Assembly: GCF_947501385.1 (NCBI RefSeq)
Contig: NZ_CANMVP010000022.1
Location: 1-64,000 of the forward strand
DNA length: 64,000 bases
Direction: 5' to 3'
DNA from: an uncultured Polaribacter sp.
GTDB taxonomy: Bacteria > Bacteroidota > Bacteroidia > Flavobacteriales > Flavobacteriaceae
Below are positions 44,644 to 52,950 of the stretch, in pieces. Within the stretch, counting starts at the first letter, position 1; every line of letters starts with the position of its first letter. The notes under the pieces were generated by a model that did not search any database, was not told the DNA's origin, and saw only the letters and a program-made list of their open reading frames with translations. The position numbers were made by a program, and so were the translations under genes.

Positions 44644-45411
44644 TTACAAAATACTATTAGGAGTTCCTTGTAAATCTACGGCAAAAAGTGCAATTATAGA
44701 ACCTAAATAAAATTCATTAATAATATGATAGTGGTAAAATTCTTTACCATCACTATGTTGGGTAGATGAAGTATGAGCACCAGAAACATCTAAATCTGTT
44801 GGGTAATTTCCTGTTGAATTACATTTTCTACCATAGATTAAAAAACCGTCAGCCATAATACCCACCAATTTCTCATCATTATGAGAAAGCACTGTATTAT
44901 TCTCTGGAACATCATAAGATTCTATATGATAATGATAGCCACTTGGTCCATTATGAGCTCCAGCATAATCAAACGTTTCGACTATTTGTTCTTCTATTGG
45001 GCGATTATCACCTTCTGTATCATTAAAAATAGGAACTCCTGTTACAGAAATACCAATTGGACCTAATCCTGTAGCTGTGCTTGAAGAAGCTATTTCTGGG
45101 GCAGCAGAAACAGTAACTGTTAAACTACGATTTCCAATACGACCTGGCGTTTGAGCAAGCGCCACAACAGGATCAATATGTAATGGATGTGTTTCCTCCC
45201 AATACGGAGAGGTATGATTAGGCTGTCCGTTTGTTTCAATGGTAATCTGGTCACCATCAAATGAAATAGTTACTGCATCAGGATTAAATTCATCAAATGC
45301 AGATACAGGTGTACTGATTTCAGTAGTTGTTGTAATGGTTTCATCTTCTTTACTGCAAGAAAATAATACGAATGAACTGAATGCTATAAAAGCTAATTTT
45401 TTGAAATTCAT
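44644..45411 (-). CDS. YHYH domain lipoprotein
   Basis: A 255-residue lipoprotein (MNFKKLAFIAFSSFVLFSCSKED with a lipobox cysteine). The YHYH domain carries the diagnostic YHYH twice: SGYHYHIESYD and KEFYHYHIINEF, together with LVGIMADGFLIYGRKC. In this family the histidine pairs probably bind a metal or sugar, and the activity is unproven. YHYH genes often accompany CotH, EF-hand and ECF-sigma genes in marine flavobacteria, as here. It has its own terminator and lies 126 bp downstream of the CotH gene. Confidence 0.9.
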   Translation of the reverse strand: MNFKKLAFIAFSSFVLFSCSKEDETITTTTEISTPVSAFDEFNPDAVTISFDGDQITIETNGQPNHTSPYWEETHPLHIDPVVALAQTPGRIGNRSLTVTVSAAPEIASSSTATGLGPIGISVTGVPIFNDTEGDNRPIEEQIVETFDYAGAHNGPSGYHYHIESYDVPENNTVLSHNDEKLVGIMADGFLIYGRKCNSTGNYPTDLDVSGAHTSSTQHSDGKEFYHYHIINEFYLGSIIALFAVDLQGTPNSIL

Positions 45412-45485
45412 AATTGCTATTGAGATTAATTTTATATTTAGATGTATTTTTAATTAAATACTTGCGCCAGAGTATGTCTTTTTTT

Positions 45486-45512
45486 AAAAAAACTTCGCAA
45501 TTTCTCACGAAG
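45486..45512 (-). terminator. Intrinsic terminator of the CotH gene
   Basis: CTTCG (45493-45497) and CGAAG (45508-45512) pair. The minus strand then shows a run of T residues. The stem is 5-6 bp long. Confidence 0.65.
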
Positions 45513-45537
45513 CTTTTCAACAATCAAACTCAAACTA

Positions 45538-46944
45538 TTATTTTAAGTAATTTTCTACCGCTGTTTTTCTTGAGGAAACATGTGTTTTCAATTGACTAAC
45601 AGCTGTTTGAAATTCTGAACTGTTATTCAAAAAGGTATAACCAGAAATTTCTGAAGTTGCAAAAGGTTCTAATAAAGAAGCGTAAGATGTATATAAAGCT
45701 TGTAAGGTAGTTTCATTGAAAGCCCCTTCAATTACTTCCTTTAAATAGGTCTCGTATTTTGCATTATACAGCTCATCTTGATATAAATATCCAATTAATG
45801 GCCATTCAGCAGCATTTAATCCGGAGAAATCTAAAGGTAAAGAACCTTCCCTTTTACCTTCTTGCAACGCTTCGTTATGGTCCCAAGGAATCCAAATTAA
45901 TTTACTGGTATCTGGATTATTATATAAAAAATAGTTGTGCGTCATCCTTCCATAGGTGTCCCAATTTTGAACAATTGTGTTTACAGCTAAATATTTTAAA
46001 AATACATCAGTATCTAAAACCGCCTCTAAATTTGTTCTCCAAGTTGTTGGATCGGTTGTTCTTGTTGCATCGTGTAAAACTGATAGTAAATTAGAAACGT
46101 CTGTAAAATCTGCATCATCTTCATTTGTTTTCTTTACATACTCGTCTTCATCAAAAGTGCCTGCAGCAAAAGAGGCCGCATCTCCGTCTGGCTTGTATAA
46201 ATTACCCCCATCATCAGAAAATTGTGTATCTAAAACGGTGTCATCTACTTCTTCTACTAAAGTATACACGCCAAAATATTTTGGCCCTTCTCCATGATCT
46301 ACATAAAGCGTATAAAAAGCGGTATGAGAAGCAACCAAACCTGCGTTTCTAAAAACATCTGTTGCCACTTTTTCTCGTAGCATAGATTTGTCATCATAGT
46401 TATTTTTAAGACTTAACTTTTTAAAACCATAAAAACGCTGATTTTTTATTTGCGGATAATCATCTTCAAATTCATCGAAATCTAATTTGAATGATAATTT
46501 TAGAATGCCATTTCTCCAACTAGATTGTAAGCTTGAATTTCCTTTAAAACGCAAACCAACTCTATACCATTCTTTGCCTTCGTAAAATACTTCTCCTGGT
46601 ACAAAAATTGGATTCTCATCAGTTTCTACCAAACCTTGATTTCCTCCAGTAGCACCAAAAGTACCATAGGTTGCAGTCATATCATCTAACATACTTTGCC
46701 AACGGGCTGCTGTAATTACAAAATCGAGTCTTTTTACAGTATTGTCTTTAAAAACCTCCTCAAAATTGGGGGCTACATCTTTCGTATGTGTTTCTGTAGT
46801 CCAATCTGTGGCAATAAAATCTGTGTCATCTATCACAATTTCTTCTTCCTCTTCGAGCACTTCATTAATAGTATCTTCTTTTGAACATGCAACTATACTA
46901 CATACTAAAAGTGTAAACAATAATATTGTTTTTAAATCTTTCAT
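45538..46944 (-). CDS. CotH family protein (exported kinase-like)
   Basis: A 468-residue lipoprotein with signal MKDLKTILLFTLLVCSIVAC. The CotH protein-kinase-like fold is visible: VGLRFKGNSSLQSSW, LSFKLDFDEF, LKNNYDDKSMLREKVATDVFRNAGL, YFGVYTLVEEVDD, and the metal and catalytic region LIWIPWDHNEALQ. Spore-coat CotH is a secreted kinase that phosphorylates coat proteins. Bacteroidetes relatives are exported and may phosphorylate surface proteins. The gene follows a small EF-hand gene by 31 bp. Confidence 0.92.
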   Translation of the reverse strand: MKDLKTILLFTLLVCSIVACSKEDTINEVLEEEEEIVIDDTDFIATDWTTETHTKDVAPNFEEVFKDNTVKRLDFVITAARWQSMLDDMTATYGTFGATGGNQGLVETDENPIFVPGEVFYEGKEWYRVGLRFKGNSSLQSSWRNGILKLSFKLDFDEFEDDYPQIKNQRFYGFKKLSLKNNYDDKSMLREKVATDVFRNAGLVASHTAFYTLYVDHGEGPKYFGVYTLVEEVDDTVLDTQFSDDGGNLYKPDGDAASFAAGTFDEDEYVKKTNEDDADFTDVSNLLSVLHDATRTTDPTTWRTNLEAVLDTDVFLKYLAVNTIVQNWDTYGRMTHNYFLYNNPDTSKLIWIPWDHNEALQEGKREGSLPLDFSGLNAAEWPLIGYLYQDELYNAKYETYLKEVIEGAFNETTLQALYTSYASLLEPFATSEISGYTFLNNSSEFQTAVSQLKTHVSSRKTAVENYLK

Positions 46945-46975
46945 AAAGTTTATTTTAAGTTGATTGTAATTCTTT

Positions 46976-47269
46976 TTAGTTTCTTGGTCTTTCTTTTCTT
47001 TCTGGTTTTGGTGCGTTTTTCAATTCTTTTTTGGTGATAAAACCATCTTCATCGGTATCTATTTTTTTAAAATCTTTTTTTAAACGACCTTTCGCTTCTT
47101 TTAACGAAATTTTATTATCTTCATTTGTATCTAAGTCTTTAAATATTTGTTTTACAGAGGGTGGTCCTTTTGGTCTTTCTTCATTAGTATCTTCTTGGGC
47201 AAAAGCTGTTGTAGACATCATTAAAATGAGTACGAAAGCTCCAATAATTTTACTAGCTAATTTTTTCAT
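46976..47269 (-). CDS. Exported EF-hand calcium-binding protein
   Basis: A 97-residue secreted protein with signal peptide MKKLASKIIGAFVLILMMSTTAFAQ. It has two EF-hand loops: DTNEDNKISLKE at 47-58 and DTDEDGFITKKE at 71-82, each with acidic residues at positions 1, 3, 5 and 12. It ends in a proline/arginine-rich basic tail (KPERKERPRN). It probably binds calcium outside the cytoplasm. Its position directly before the CotH gene suggests joint expression, for example calcium control of the CotH kinase. Confidence 0.9.
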   Translation of the reverse strand: MKKLASKIIGAFVLILMMSTTAFAQEDTNEERPKGPPSVKQIFKDLDTNEDNKISLKEAKGRLKKDFKKIDTDEDGFITKKELKNAPKPERKERPRN

Positions 47270-47346
47270 GTTTAAATATTTTTAAGTTTATAAAAGTTTA
47301 GATGCTGACTGTTTTTTTTACTTGCGTTCGTTAACTTTACTTTAAC

Positions 47347-47382
47347 AAAAAAGCCTTATTAACGCATTAATAAAGCTTTTTT
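47347..47382. terminator. Terminator between the ECF operon and the EF-hand gene
   Basis: AAAAAAGC-c-TTATTAA (47347-47362) pairs with TTAATAA-a-GCTTTTTT (47367-47382) around a 4-nt loop, with A and T runs on either side. It separates the minus-strand sigma operon from the EF-hand-CotH unit. The EF-hand gene therefore probably has its own promoter in 47270-47346, though I saw no clear TAnnTTTG box there. Confidence 0.8.
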
Positions 47383-47470
47383 ATAGATGCTCTCAAATCT
47401 ATATTTTTGAATAATATTTTTTTAAGAATTTCTAGATAATCTTTTTATATTTAAAATAGGACTTTTAAAA

Positions 47471-47965
47471 TTATCTTGGTGGTGGTCTTCCTTCTTCACC
47501 TCTTGGAGGACGATTTTCACCATTTCTTCTCGGTGGTTTTCTTTCTCCTCCTCTTAGTGCTTTTTTAATAATTTTATCAAAAACTTCTACTTGTTCAGGA
47601 GTACATAATTTTCTTACTTCACTAAAAAAACGAAATACCTCTGCCTCTTTCTTTCCTTCTAAGGCACCTATTTTAGTAGTTAAAGAATCTGTATTAAAAT
47701 TTGTTTTAGAAAAAGAATTGAATAAAAGATCTTTTTGAAGCTGTACTTCTTTATCAACACTCATCATAAAGTCTCTGCGAGTACGATCTAATTCTTTGAA
47801 TTTTTCTTTTTGAGCATCAGAAAAATTCAATTGTTCTGATAAGAAATTTCTTTGTGGATATTCTTGCTTTCTTTCATGTGGTTTATCAATCAACATAAAA
47901 ATTAAGAACCCATTGAGTAATACTAACAAAATTAGTAATGTTGGTAATAATTTTGATTTCATCAT
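47471..47965 (-). CDS. CpxP/Spy-like periplasmic protein
   Basis: A 164-residue protein with one N-terminal membrane anchor (LLPTLLILLVLLNGFLIFML) and a helical periplasmic part (FLSEQLNFSDAQKEKFKELDRTRRDFM, and the region around TKIGALEGKKEAEVFRFF), then a proline- and arginine-rich tail (RGGERKPPRRNGENRPPRG). The helical part resembles heavy-metal-resistance/Spy proteins such as CnrX or CpxP. It is the third gene of an ECF operon (2 bp after the previous stop) and is likely the sensor of envelope or metal stress. Confidence 0.85.
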   Translation of the reverse strand: MMKSKLLPTLLILLVLLNGFLIFMLIDKPHERKQEYPQRNFLSEQLNFSDAQKEKFKELDRTRRDFMMSVDKEVQLQKDLLFNSFSKTNFNTDSLTTKIGALEGKKEAEVFRFFSEVRKLCTPEQVEVFDKIIKKALRGGERKPPRRNGENRPPRGEEGRPPPR

Positions 47966-47967
47966 CT

Positions 47968-48282
47968 TTAATTTAAAATAGAATTACTGGTAGGTTGTAA
48001 AGCGTATTCCTGCGCAAAAGTATCTATAGCTGTATTAGTACTTTCTACTGAAGTATACGCATAAAAAATAGCCGTTGTATTTAATATTAAAATAAAACCC
48101 AAAGTTGCTAATTGTAACTGCGGAGTAAACCATGAAAATACAGACTGCTTTGCTACTTTCTCAGCTTCTATTTTCTTTAAAACCTTGTGCTTAAAAAAAG
48201 AATTCACTGCTACTTTTTCGATAGTTTCTAATACTTGAAACGTGTTAGATACTTGTTTTTGTATATGTTCTTTATTTTTCAT
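47968..48282 (-). CDS. Small membrane protein of the ECF operon
   Basis: A 104-residue protein with a charged cytoplasmic N-terminus (MKNKEHIQKQVSNTFQVLETIEKV), one central membrane helix (LATLGFILILNTTAIFYAYTSV) and a short periplasmic tail. It lies between the sigma gene and the CpxP-like gene and most likely acts as the anti-sigma factor. No zinc motif or known family is recognised. The function comes from position and topology. Confidence 0.75.
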   Translation of the reverse strand: MKNKEHIQKQVSNTFQVLETIEKVAVNSFFKHKVLKKIEAEKVAKQSVFSWFTPQLQLATLGFILILNTTAIFYAYTSVESTNTAIDTFAQEYALQPTSNSILN

Positions 48283-48421
48283 TTCTGTTTGTTGCTAACA
48301 AATAATTGATAATTATTTAGATGCTATAAAGTCTAAAAACTTGCAAAAGTTAACTTTTTTTTGAAAATAATTTTTATGTTATCTCTAAACTTCATTACTA
48401 AAAATCAATATATATGGCTAT

Positions 48422-49036
48422 TTAAAATTTTTCATTTTTATAAAAAAGCTCTAATTTATGCTGCAATCCTTTCTTTGCTCTAAACATTATAGACTCTACA
48501 GATGACAAACTTTTACCCGTAATTTCTACAATTTCTTGGTAGCTTTTACCGTCAATTTTTGCCAACGTAAAAATAACTCTTTGGCTTTCTGGCAAAGTAT
48601 TAATGGCTCTAAAAATAATTTCAGATTTTTCTTTATTTTCTAATAAAACACCTGGATGATTTACTTCTGTAAAATAGCTGGTTTTATCTAATGGAATTTC
48701 GTTTCCTAAAATAGTTTGCATAAAAGCAAAACGCTTTTTCGTGTTTTTTCTTCGGATGAACTCTAAGCACTTATTAGTAGCAATTTTATAAATCCAGGTA
48801 GAGAGTTTGGCATCTCCTTTAAATTTAGAAATGGATTTAAAAACCTCTAAAAAAACTTCTTGCGCAACATCTTCTGCATCTTCTTTGTTCGGAATAAAAG
48901 AAATGCATGTGCCAAAAACCTTCTGCTGATAATCATCTAGAAGTTGACTAAAAGCGGCTTGGTTTCCCAGCCGTAATTTGTTTATAAAGTTTTCTTCGTT
49001 CAACAATTTAGTCTTTCTAAAAAAGTAAACATACAA
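48422..49036 (-). CDS. ECF-type sigma factor
   Basis: A 204-residue sigma factor. Region 2 is GTCISFIPNKEDAEDVAQEVFLEVFKSI followed by KLSTWIYKIATNKCLEFIRRK. Region 4 is LPESQRVIFTLAKIDGKSYQEIVEIT followed by SSVESIMFRAKKGL. The first 10 or so residues (MYVYFFRKTK) may not be translated, and the start could be a few codons downstream. The downstream order sigma, membrane protein and CpxP-like sensor is the usual flavobacterial ECF unit. The EF-hand, CotH and YHYH genes beyond the terminator are candidate regulon members by proximity. Confidence 0.93.
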   Translation of the reverse strand: MYVYFFRKTKLLNEENFINKLRLGNQAAFSQLLDDYQQKVFGTCISFIPNKEDAEDVAQEVFLEVFKSISKFKGDAKLSTWIYKIATNKCLEFIRRKNTKKRFAFMQTILGNEIPLDKTSYFTEVNHPGVLLENKEKSEIIFRAINTLPESQRVIFTLAKIDGKSYQEIVEITGKSLSSVESIMFRAKKGLQHKLELFYKNEKF

Positions 49037-49074
49037 AAATTGTGAATAATTAAAAGAAAAGCAGAGAGATTTTA

Positions 49075-49082
49075 TATCTTTG
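49075..49082 (+). promoter_or_regulatory. Candidate -7 box of the 67-aa gene
   Basis: TATCTTTG matches TAnnTTTG, 17 bp before the ATG at 49100. Confidence 0.6.
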
Positions 49083-49099
49083 CAAAAGAATTAGACATT

Positions 49100-49303
49100 A
49101 TGAAATTATTACTTTTAACATTCGCTTTGCTAGGAATTGCTATTGCAGGAATTGCTATTAAAATTTGGGCCAAAAAAGATGGTAAATTTGCTGGAACTTG
49201 TGCAAGCCAAAACCCAATGTTAAATCAAGAAGGTGAAACTTGTGGTTTTTGTGGAAAAACAGCAGACCAATTTGAAGATTGCGCTGAACCACAACATAAT
49301 TAA
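49100..49303 (+). CDS. Small cysteine-containing membrane protein, 67 aa
   Basis: An N-terminal membrane helix (MKLLLLTFALLGIAIAGIAIKIW) is followed by an exposed part with four cysteines (KFAGTCASQNPML, GETCGFCGKT and FEDCAEPQ). The pattern C-x(n)-CGFC-x(n)-C suggests a small metal-binding or disulfide fold. I recall it as a conserved flavobacterial protein of the type called membrane or secreted protein. Its function is unknown. It has its own -7 box and ends 15 bp before the glycosyltransferase gene, with which it may be co-transcribed. Confidence 0.83.
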   Translation: MKLLLLTFALLGIAIAGIAIKIWAKKDGKFAGTCASQNPMLNQEGETCGFCGKTADQFEDCAEPQHN

Positions 49304-49318
49304 TCTTTTTTTATTTCG

Positions 49319-50422
49319 ATGATAACCCCTGTGCTTTTCTACGCTTTTGTAGCTTTTGCAATCATTCAAATTATTTATTACCTCCTTTTTTCCACCTTTC
49401 TTTTTGATCATAAAAAACAGTTAAAACATTCTTTAGAGATTCCTATTTCTGTAATTATCTGTGCAAAAAATGAATCTGATAACCTACAACAATTTCTTCC
49501 CTCAATCTTAGAACAAGATTATAAAGATTTTGAAGTTGTTCTTATAAATGATGCTTCTTCAGATGAAACGCTTCAAATTATGAAGAATTTTAAAGAAAAA
49601 TTTTCAAATATCAAAATTATTGATGTTGAAAACATTGAAGCTTTCTGGGGAAATAAAAAATACGCACTTACTTTAGGAATTAAAGCTGCCAAACACGAGC
49701 ATTTACTATTTACAGATGCAGACTGCAAACCCGTTTCTAAGCATTGGATTTCTGAAATGAGTCAGTCTTTTTCTTCGGAAAAAACAATCGTTTTAGGCTA
49801 TGGAAAATATCAGGAGAAGAAAAATTTTGTAAATCTATTTGTACGTTTCGAAACTTTACTAACGGCAATTCAATATTTTAATTACGCAAAATTAGGGGCG
49901 CCTTATATGGCGGTAGGTCGTAATTTGGCTTATACAAAATCTGAGTTTTTTAAAGTAAAAGGGTTTATAAATCACATTAAACTAAAATCTGGTGATGATG
50001 ATTTATTTATACAAGAGACCGCAACTAAAGAGAATACAACTATGTGTATCTCAGAAAATAGTTTTACAAGTTCTTTAGCTCCAGAGACTTTTAAAGAGTG
50101 GTTTCGTCAAAAAAGAAGACATATTTCTACAGCCAAATATTATAAATTTCAACATCAATTATTCTTAGCCTTCTTTTTTATTTCTAAATTTTTCTTTCTT
50201 CTTTTAGGTGTTCTATTATTTCTCTTATGTTCTTGGAAAATCATACTACCAATTGTGCTCTCCTATTACATTGTACAATTTGTGGTGGTTGGTATATCAG
50301 CAAAAAAATTACAAGAACCACAAGTTATATATCTACTCCCTTTTTTAGAAATAGGTCTTTTATTATTTCAATTTAGTATATTTATCACTAATTTGATTTC
50401 AAAACCAAATCATTGGAAATAA
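49319..50422 (+). CDS. Family 2 glycosyltransferase, membrane-associated
   Basis: A 367-residue GT2 enzyme. An N-terminal membrane helix precedes the GT-A domain (ISVIICAKNESDNLQQFLPSIL, VLINDASSD, the metal-binding DxD-type FTDADCKPVS). The acceptor-site motif RQKRRHIST resembles Q/RxxRW. Three or four membrane helices follow at the C-terminus (LFLAFFFISKFFFLLLGVLL and others). Such enzymes act at the inner membrane in polysaccharide or glycolipid synthesis. The acceptor is unknown. It overlaps the next gene by 10 bp. Confidence 0.92.
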   Translation: MITPVLFYAFVAFAIIQIIYYLLFSTFLFDHKKQLKHSLEIPISVIICAKNESDNLQQFLPSILEQDYKDFEVVLINDASSDETLQIMKNFKEKFSNIKIIDVENIEAFWGNKKYALTLGIKAAKHEHLLFTDADCKPVSKHWISEMSQSFSSEKTIVLGYGKYQEKKNFVNLFVRFETLLTAIQYFNYAKLGAPYMAVGRNLAYTKSEFFKVKGFINHIKLKSGDDDLFIQETATKENTTMCISENSFTSSLAPETFKEWFRQKRRHISTAKYYKFQHQLFLAFFFISKFFFLLLGVLLFLLCSWKIILPIVLSYYIVQFVVVGISAKKLQEPQVIYLLPFLEIGLLLFQFSIFITNLISKPNHWK

Positions 50423-50976
50423 ACAATACCAAATTAGAAATTAGTATTTCAAAAGCTAAAAACGGAAGTCAATCTGCTTTTAGTTTTTTATTGGATGCTT
50501 TTTGGCAAGACGTTTATAACTATCAGTTAAAACGCACAAAGAGCGAAAATGATGCAGAAGATATTGCCATTCAAACATTCTCTAAAGCTTTCGATAAAAT
50601 AAACACTTTTGATGAAAAATATAAGTTTAAAACTTGGCTAATTACTATTTCTAAGAATATTCATATAGATGAATTGCGGAAGAAAAAAAAATCACTTTCA
50701 GTAGAAACCTCTAAAGAACAAGAAGAAAAAGTCTATTTAGTGGTTGATGAAAATCCTACGCCAGAAGATAAAATTATTAGAGAACAAAATTTAGCGAAAT
50801 TGCTGAAAGACATCAAACAATTAAAACCTAAATACCAAGAAATTATTCATTTACGTTATTTTCAAGAATTAAGCTATAAAGAAATTTCTGAGCACATTAA
50901 AGAACCTATGAACAACGTAAAAGTAAAATTATTACGTGCTAAAAAGTTGTTGGCAGCCATTATTAAAACTTCTTAA
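50413..50976 (+). CDS. ECF-type sigma factor
   Basis: A 187-residue sigma factor. Region 2 is NDAEDIAIQTFSKAFDKI and KFKTWLITISKNIHIDELRKKK. Region 4 is LKPKYQEIIHLRYFQELSYKEISEHI and NNVKVKLLRAKKLL. Its start is a TTG inside the end of the glycosyltransferase gene, and an Nramp-like gene follows 3 bp after the stop. Unlike the other two sigma genes of the window, it has no anti-sigma or sensor partner next to it, so it may be controlled by expression level. Confidence 0.9.
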   Translation: MEINNTKLEISISKAKNGSQSAFSFLLDAFWQDVYNYQLKRTKSENDAEDIAIQTFSKAFDKINTFDEKYKFKTWLITISKNIHIDELRKKKKSLSVETSKEQEEKVYLVVDENPTPEDKIIREQNLAKLLKDIKQLKPKYQEIIHLRYFQELSYKEISEHIKEPMNNVKVKLLRAKKLLAAIIKTS

Positions 50977-50979
50977 ATA

Positions 50980-52200
50980 GTGAAAAAATCCTTCTTGCAA
51001 TCTTTAGGACCCGGTTTGTTATTTGCAGGTGCAGCAATTGGTGTTTCACACTTGGTGCAATCTACAAGAGCTGGCGCAGAATTTGGTTTCGGATTAATTT
51101 GGGCCTTGCTATTGGTACATATTTTTAAATACCCTTTTTTTCAGTTTGGTCCACGGTATGCAGCAGCAACAGGAGAAACCCTGTTAGACGGTTATAGAAA
51201 ATTGGGCAAAGGCGTTTTAGTAGCCTATTACATTTTGAATTTTGCAACCATGTTTACCATTCAAGCAGCGGTAACTATTGTAACTGCGGGTTTGGCATCA
51301 CAACTTTTTGGTTTTACAGATGATTTGGTTGTATGGTCTACAATGTTATTGTTTATGAGCGTTCTTTTTTTAGTCATCGGGAAATATAAATTGCTAGATA
51401 ATTTAATGAAATACATTATTGTTATTTTAACTATTAGCACAATTGCAGCAGTTTCCGTGGCATTATTTAGCACAAAAGAAGTTTTTGATGTTACACAAAT
51501 TATTCCTTCAGGCGCAGTAGAACTCACTTTTTTAATTGCTTTTTTAGGTTGGATGCCTGCCCCTTTAGATGTATCTATTTGGCATTCTATTTGGTCTGTA
51601 GAGAAAGACAAAACTACTGTTGTTAAAACAAAAAGAACAGAAGCAATTTTTGATTTTAATATCGGGTACGTTAGTGCACTTTTTTTAGGAATCTGTTTTT
51701 TATTGTTAGGTGCTTTAGTGATGTATAAATCTGGTGAAGTATTTTCTAACAAAGGAGGTGATTTTGCGGGGCAACTAATTAGTTTGTATACGAAAAACCT
51801 AAGTGAGTATTCTTATCTACTTATTGCCATAGCAGCGTTTACCACCATGTTTAGTACAACCATTACTACGCTAGATGCTTCGCCAAGAGCGATGCATAGA
51901 ACCTCTAAAATTTTATTTAAGAAATCTTTTAAATATGGGTATTGGTTTTGGATTCTTTTCTTATTTGCTGGTACTTTTCTAATCTTAAAATATTTTATGA
52001 ACAATATGGGATTGTTGGTTAAGATTGCAACCATCTTATCTTTCTTAACAGCACCATTTTACGCCATTTTTAACTACAAGTTGATTACTGGAAAACATAC
52101 GCCAAAAGAACATCAACCAAATATCTATTTAAAAATTTTAAGCATTGTAGGAATTGTCTTTTTAATAAGTTTTAGTATTTGGTTCTTGATGAATATATAA
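50980..52200 (+). CDS. Nramp-like metal transporter, altered core motifs
   Basis: A 406-residue protein with about 11 membrane helices, starting with GTG. It has the Nramp fold pattern (LGPGLLFAGAAIG in helix 1, GETLLDGYRKLG, LDNLMKYIIVILTISTIAAVSV, FLGWMPAPLDVS in helix 6). The canonical helix 1 metal motif DPGN is AAIGVSHL here, and the helix 6 MPHN motif is MPAP, so metal selectivity is probably altered. Similar divergent members occur across Bacteroidetes. Transport of a divalent cation is plausible but not shown. It belongs to the operon of the glycosyltransferase and sigma factor. Confidence 0.85.
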   Translation: MKKSFLQSLGPGLLFAGAAIGVSHLVQSTRAGAEFGFGLIWALLLVHIFKYPFFQFGPRYAAATGETLLDGYRKLGKGVLVAYYILNFATMFTIQAAVTIVTAGLASQLFGFTDDLVVWSTMLLFMSVLFLVIGKYKLLDNLMKYIIVILTISTIAAVSVALFSTKEVFDVTQIIPSGAVELTFLIAFLGWMPAPLDVSIWHSIWSVEKDKTTVVKTKRTEAIFDFNIGYVSALFLGICFLLLGALVMYKSGEVFSNKGGDFAGQLISLYTKNLSEYSYLLIAIAAFTTMFSTTITTLDASPRAMHRTSKILFKKSFKYGYWFWILFLFAGTFLILKYFMNNMGLLVKIATILSFLTAPFYAIFNYKLITGKHTPKEHQPNIYLKILSIVGIVFLISFSIWFLMNI

Positions 52201-52238
52201 AATAATTGTTTATATTTATACTTTAAAATTTCATATAT

Positions 52239-52568
52239 ATGAATAGAATACATATTATTTATGAATACGACGCTATCATTGAAAAATTGGCAGAAGATAT
52301 TAAGAACAGTGATTTTAAAGTTCAATATTTTTTGAAGCTATTGAATTTAAAAAGCAGTTTTTTTTATAAGAAAATCCGTGAAAAGAGATTTACCAGTGAA
52401 GAATTAAAATTAATTTCTAAAGATTTATATCCTGATGAATTTCAAGATTACAAAGAGGAATTAATCAATAAATTAATTGAAAAATCAAGACAAGAAATTA
52501 AAGAGGGTAAGGTTTCAAATTTTGAAGATATTTTACAAGAAAGTAAAATCAAATATGGAATTTTATAA
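52239..52568 (+). CDS. Antitoxin of a RelE/ParE-type pair
   Basis: A 109-residue protein. The region SDFKVQYFLKLLNLKSSFFYKKIREKRFTSEELKLI is helical and could bind DNA. The C-terminal tail EIKEGKVSNFEDILQESKIKYGIL is typical of antitoxins that wrap around RelE/ParE toxins. It overlaps the toxin gene by 14 bp, the usual layout. The antitoxin would neutralise the toxin and repress the operon. The DNA-binding role is inferred. Confidence 0.78.
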   Translation: MNRIHIIYEYDAIIEKLAEDIKNSDFKVQYFLKLLNLKSSFFYKKIREKRFTSEELKLISKDLYPDEFQDYKEELINKLIEKSRQEIKEGKVSNFEDILQESKIKYGIL

Positions 52569-52866
52569 TATTATTTCTTCTAAATTATCTGAAAAAACCT
52601 ACCAAAATAATATCGATTATTTAGAAGAATTTTGGACGGTTAATGAAATCATCAATTTCATTAAAAAAACAGAAGAAGTAATAACAATTCTAAAAACTTC
52701 ACCAAAGACCTTCAAAAAGTATAAAAATCATAAAAGTATTCATCAAATAGTCATTTTAAAACAAATTACTTTATTTTATGAAATCAACGGAAAAAATGTA
52801 GCGCTTTTAATTTTCTTTAATAATTATCAAGACCCTAATAAAATTAAAAAATTACTAGAAGAATAA
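52555..52866 (+). CDS. RelE/ParE family toxin
   Basis: A 103-residue protein with the ParE/RelE fold pattern. The N-terminal helical region contains EEFWTVNEIINFIKKTEEVI. The beta-sheet core follows (IHQIVILKQITLFYEI), then the C-terminal motif VALLIFFNNYQDPNKIKKLLEE, which I recognise from RelE/ParE toxins. I choose the start at 52555 (MEFYNIIS), because a longer upstream reading runs deep into the antitoxin. RelE members cut mRNA on the ribosome and ParE members poison gyrase. The sequence does not decide. An IS200-type element lies just downstream. Confidence 0.8.
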   Translation: MEFYNIISSKLSEKTYQNNIDYLEEFWTVNEIINFIKKTEEVITILKTSPKTFKKYKNHKSIHQIVILKQITLFYEINGKNVALLIFFNNYQDPNKIKKLLEE

Positions 52867-52908
52867 AATTTAGTTCTTTTTATAAATCTATACTCTTATT
52901 TTAAATAA

Positions 52909-52945
52909 CTAAACCACCCTGCACTAAAAGTGCAGGGTGGTTTAG
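52909..52945. repeat. Right-end hairpin of the IS200-type element
   Basis: Perfect stem with 17-bp arms at 52909-52925 and 52929-52945 and the 3-nt loop AAA. It contains CTGCACTAAAAGTGCAG, similar to the opposite end of the element. Confidence 0.88.
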
Positions 52946-52950
52946 TAATA

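Noticed and set aside
44881..47285. Plus-strand frames opposite the YHYH, CotH and EF-hand genes
   Set aside because: They are antisense shadows of well-supported genes with signal peptides and domain motifs.
52477..52554. Upstream extension of the toxin gene
   Set aside because: The extra 26 residues overlap the antitoxin and are very basic, whereas MEFYNIIS at 52555 gives the normal toxin length and a usual 14-bp overlap.
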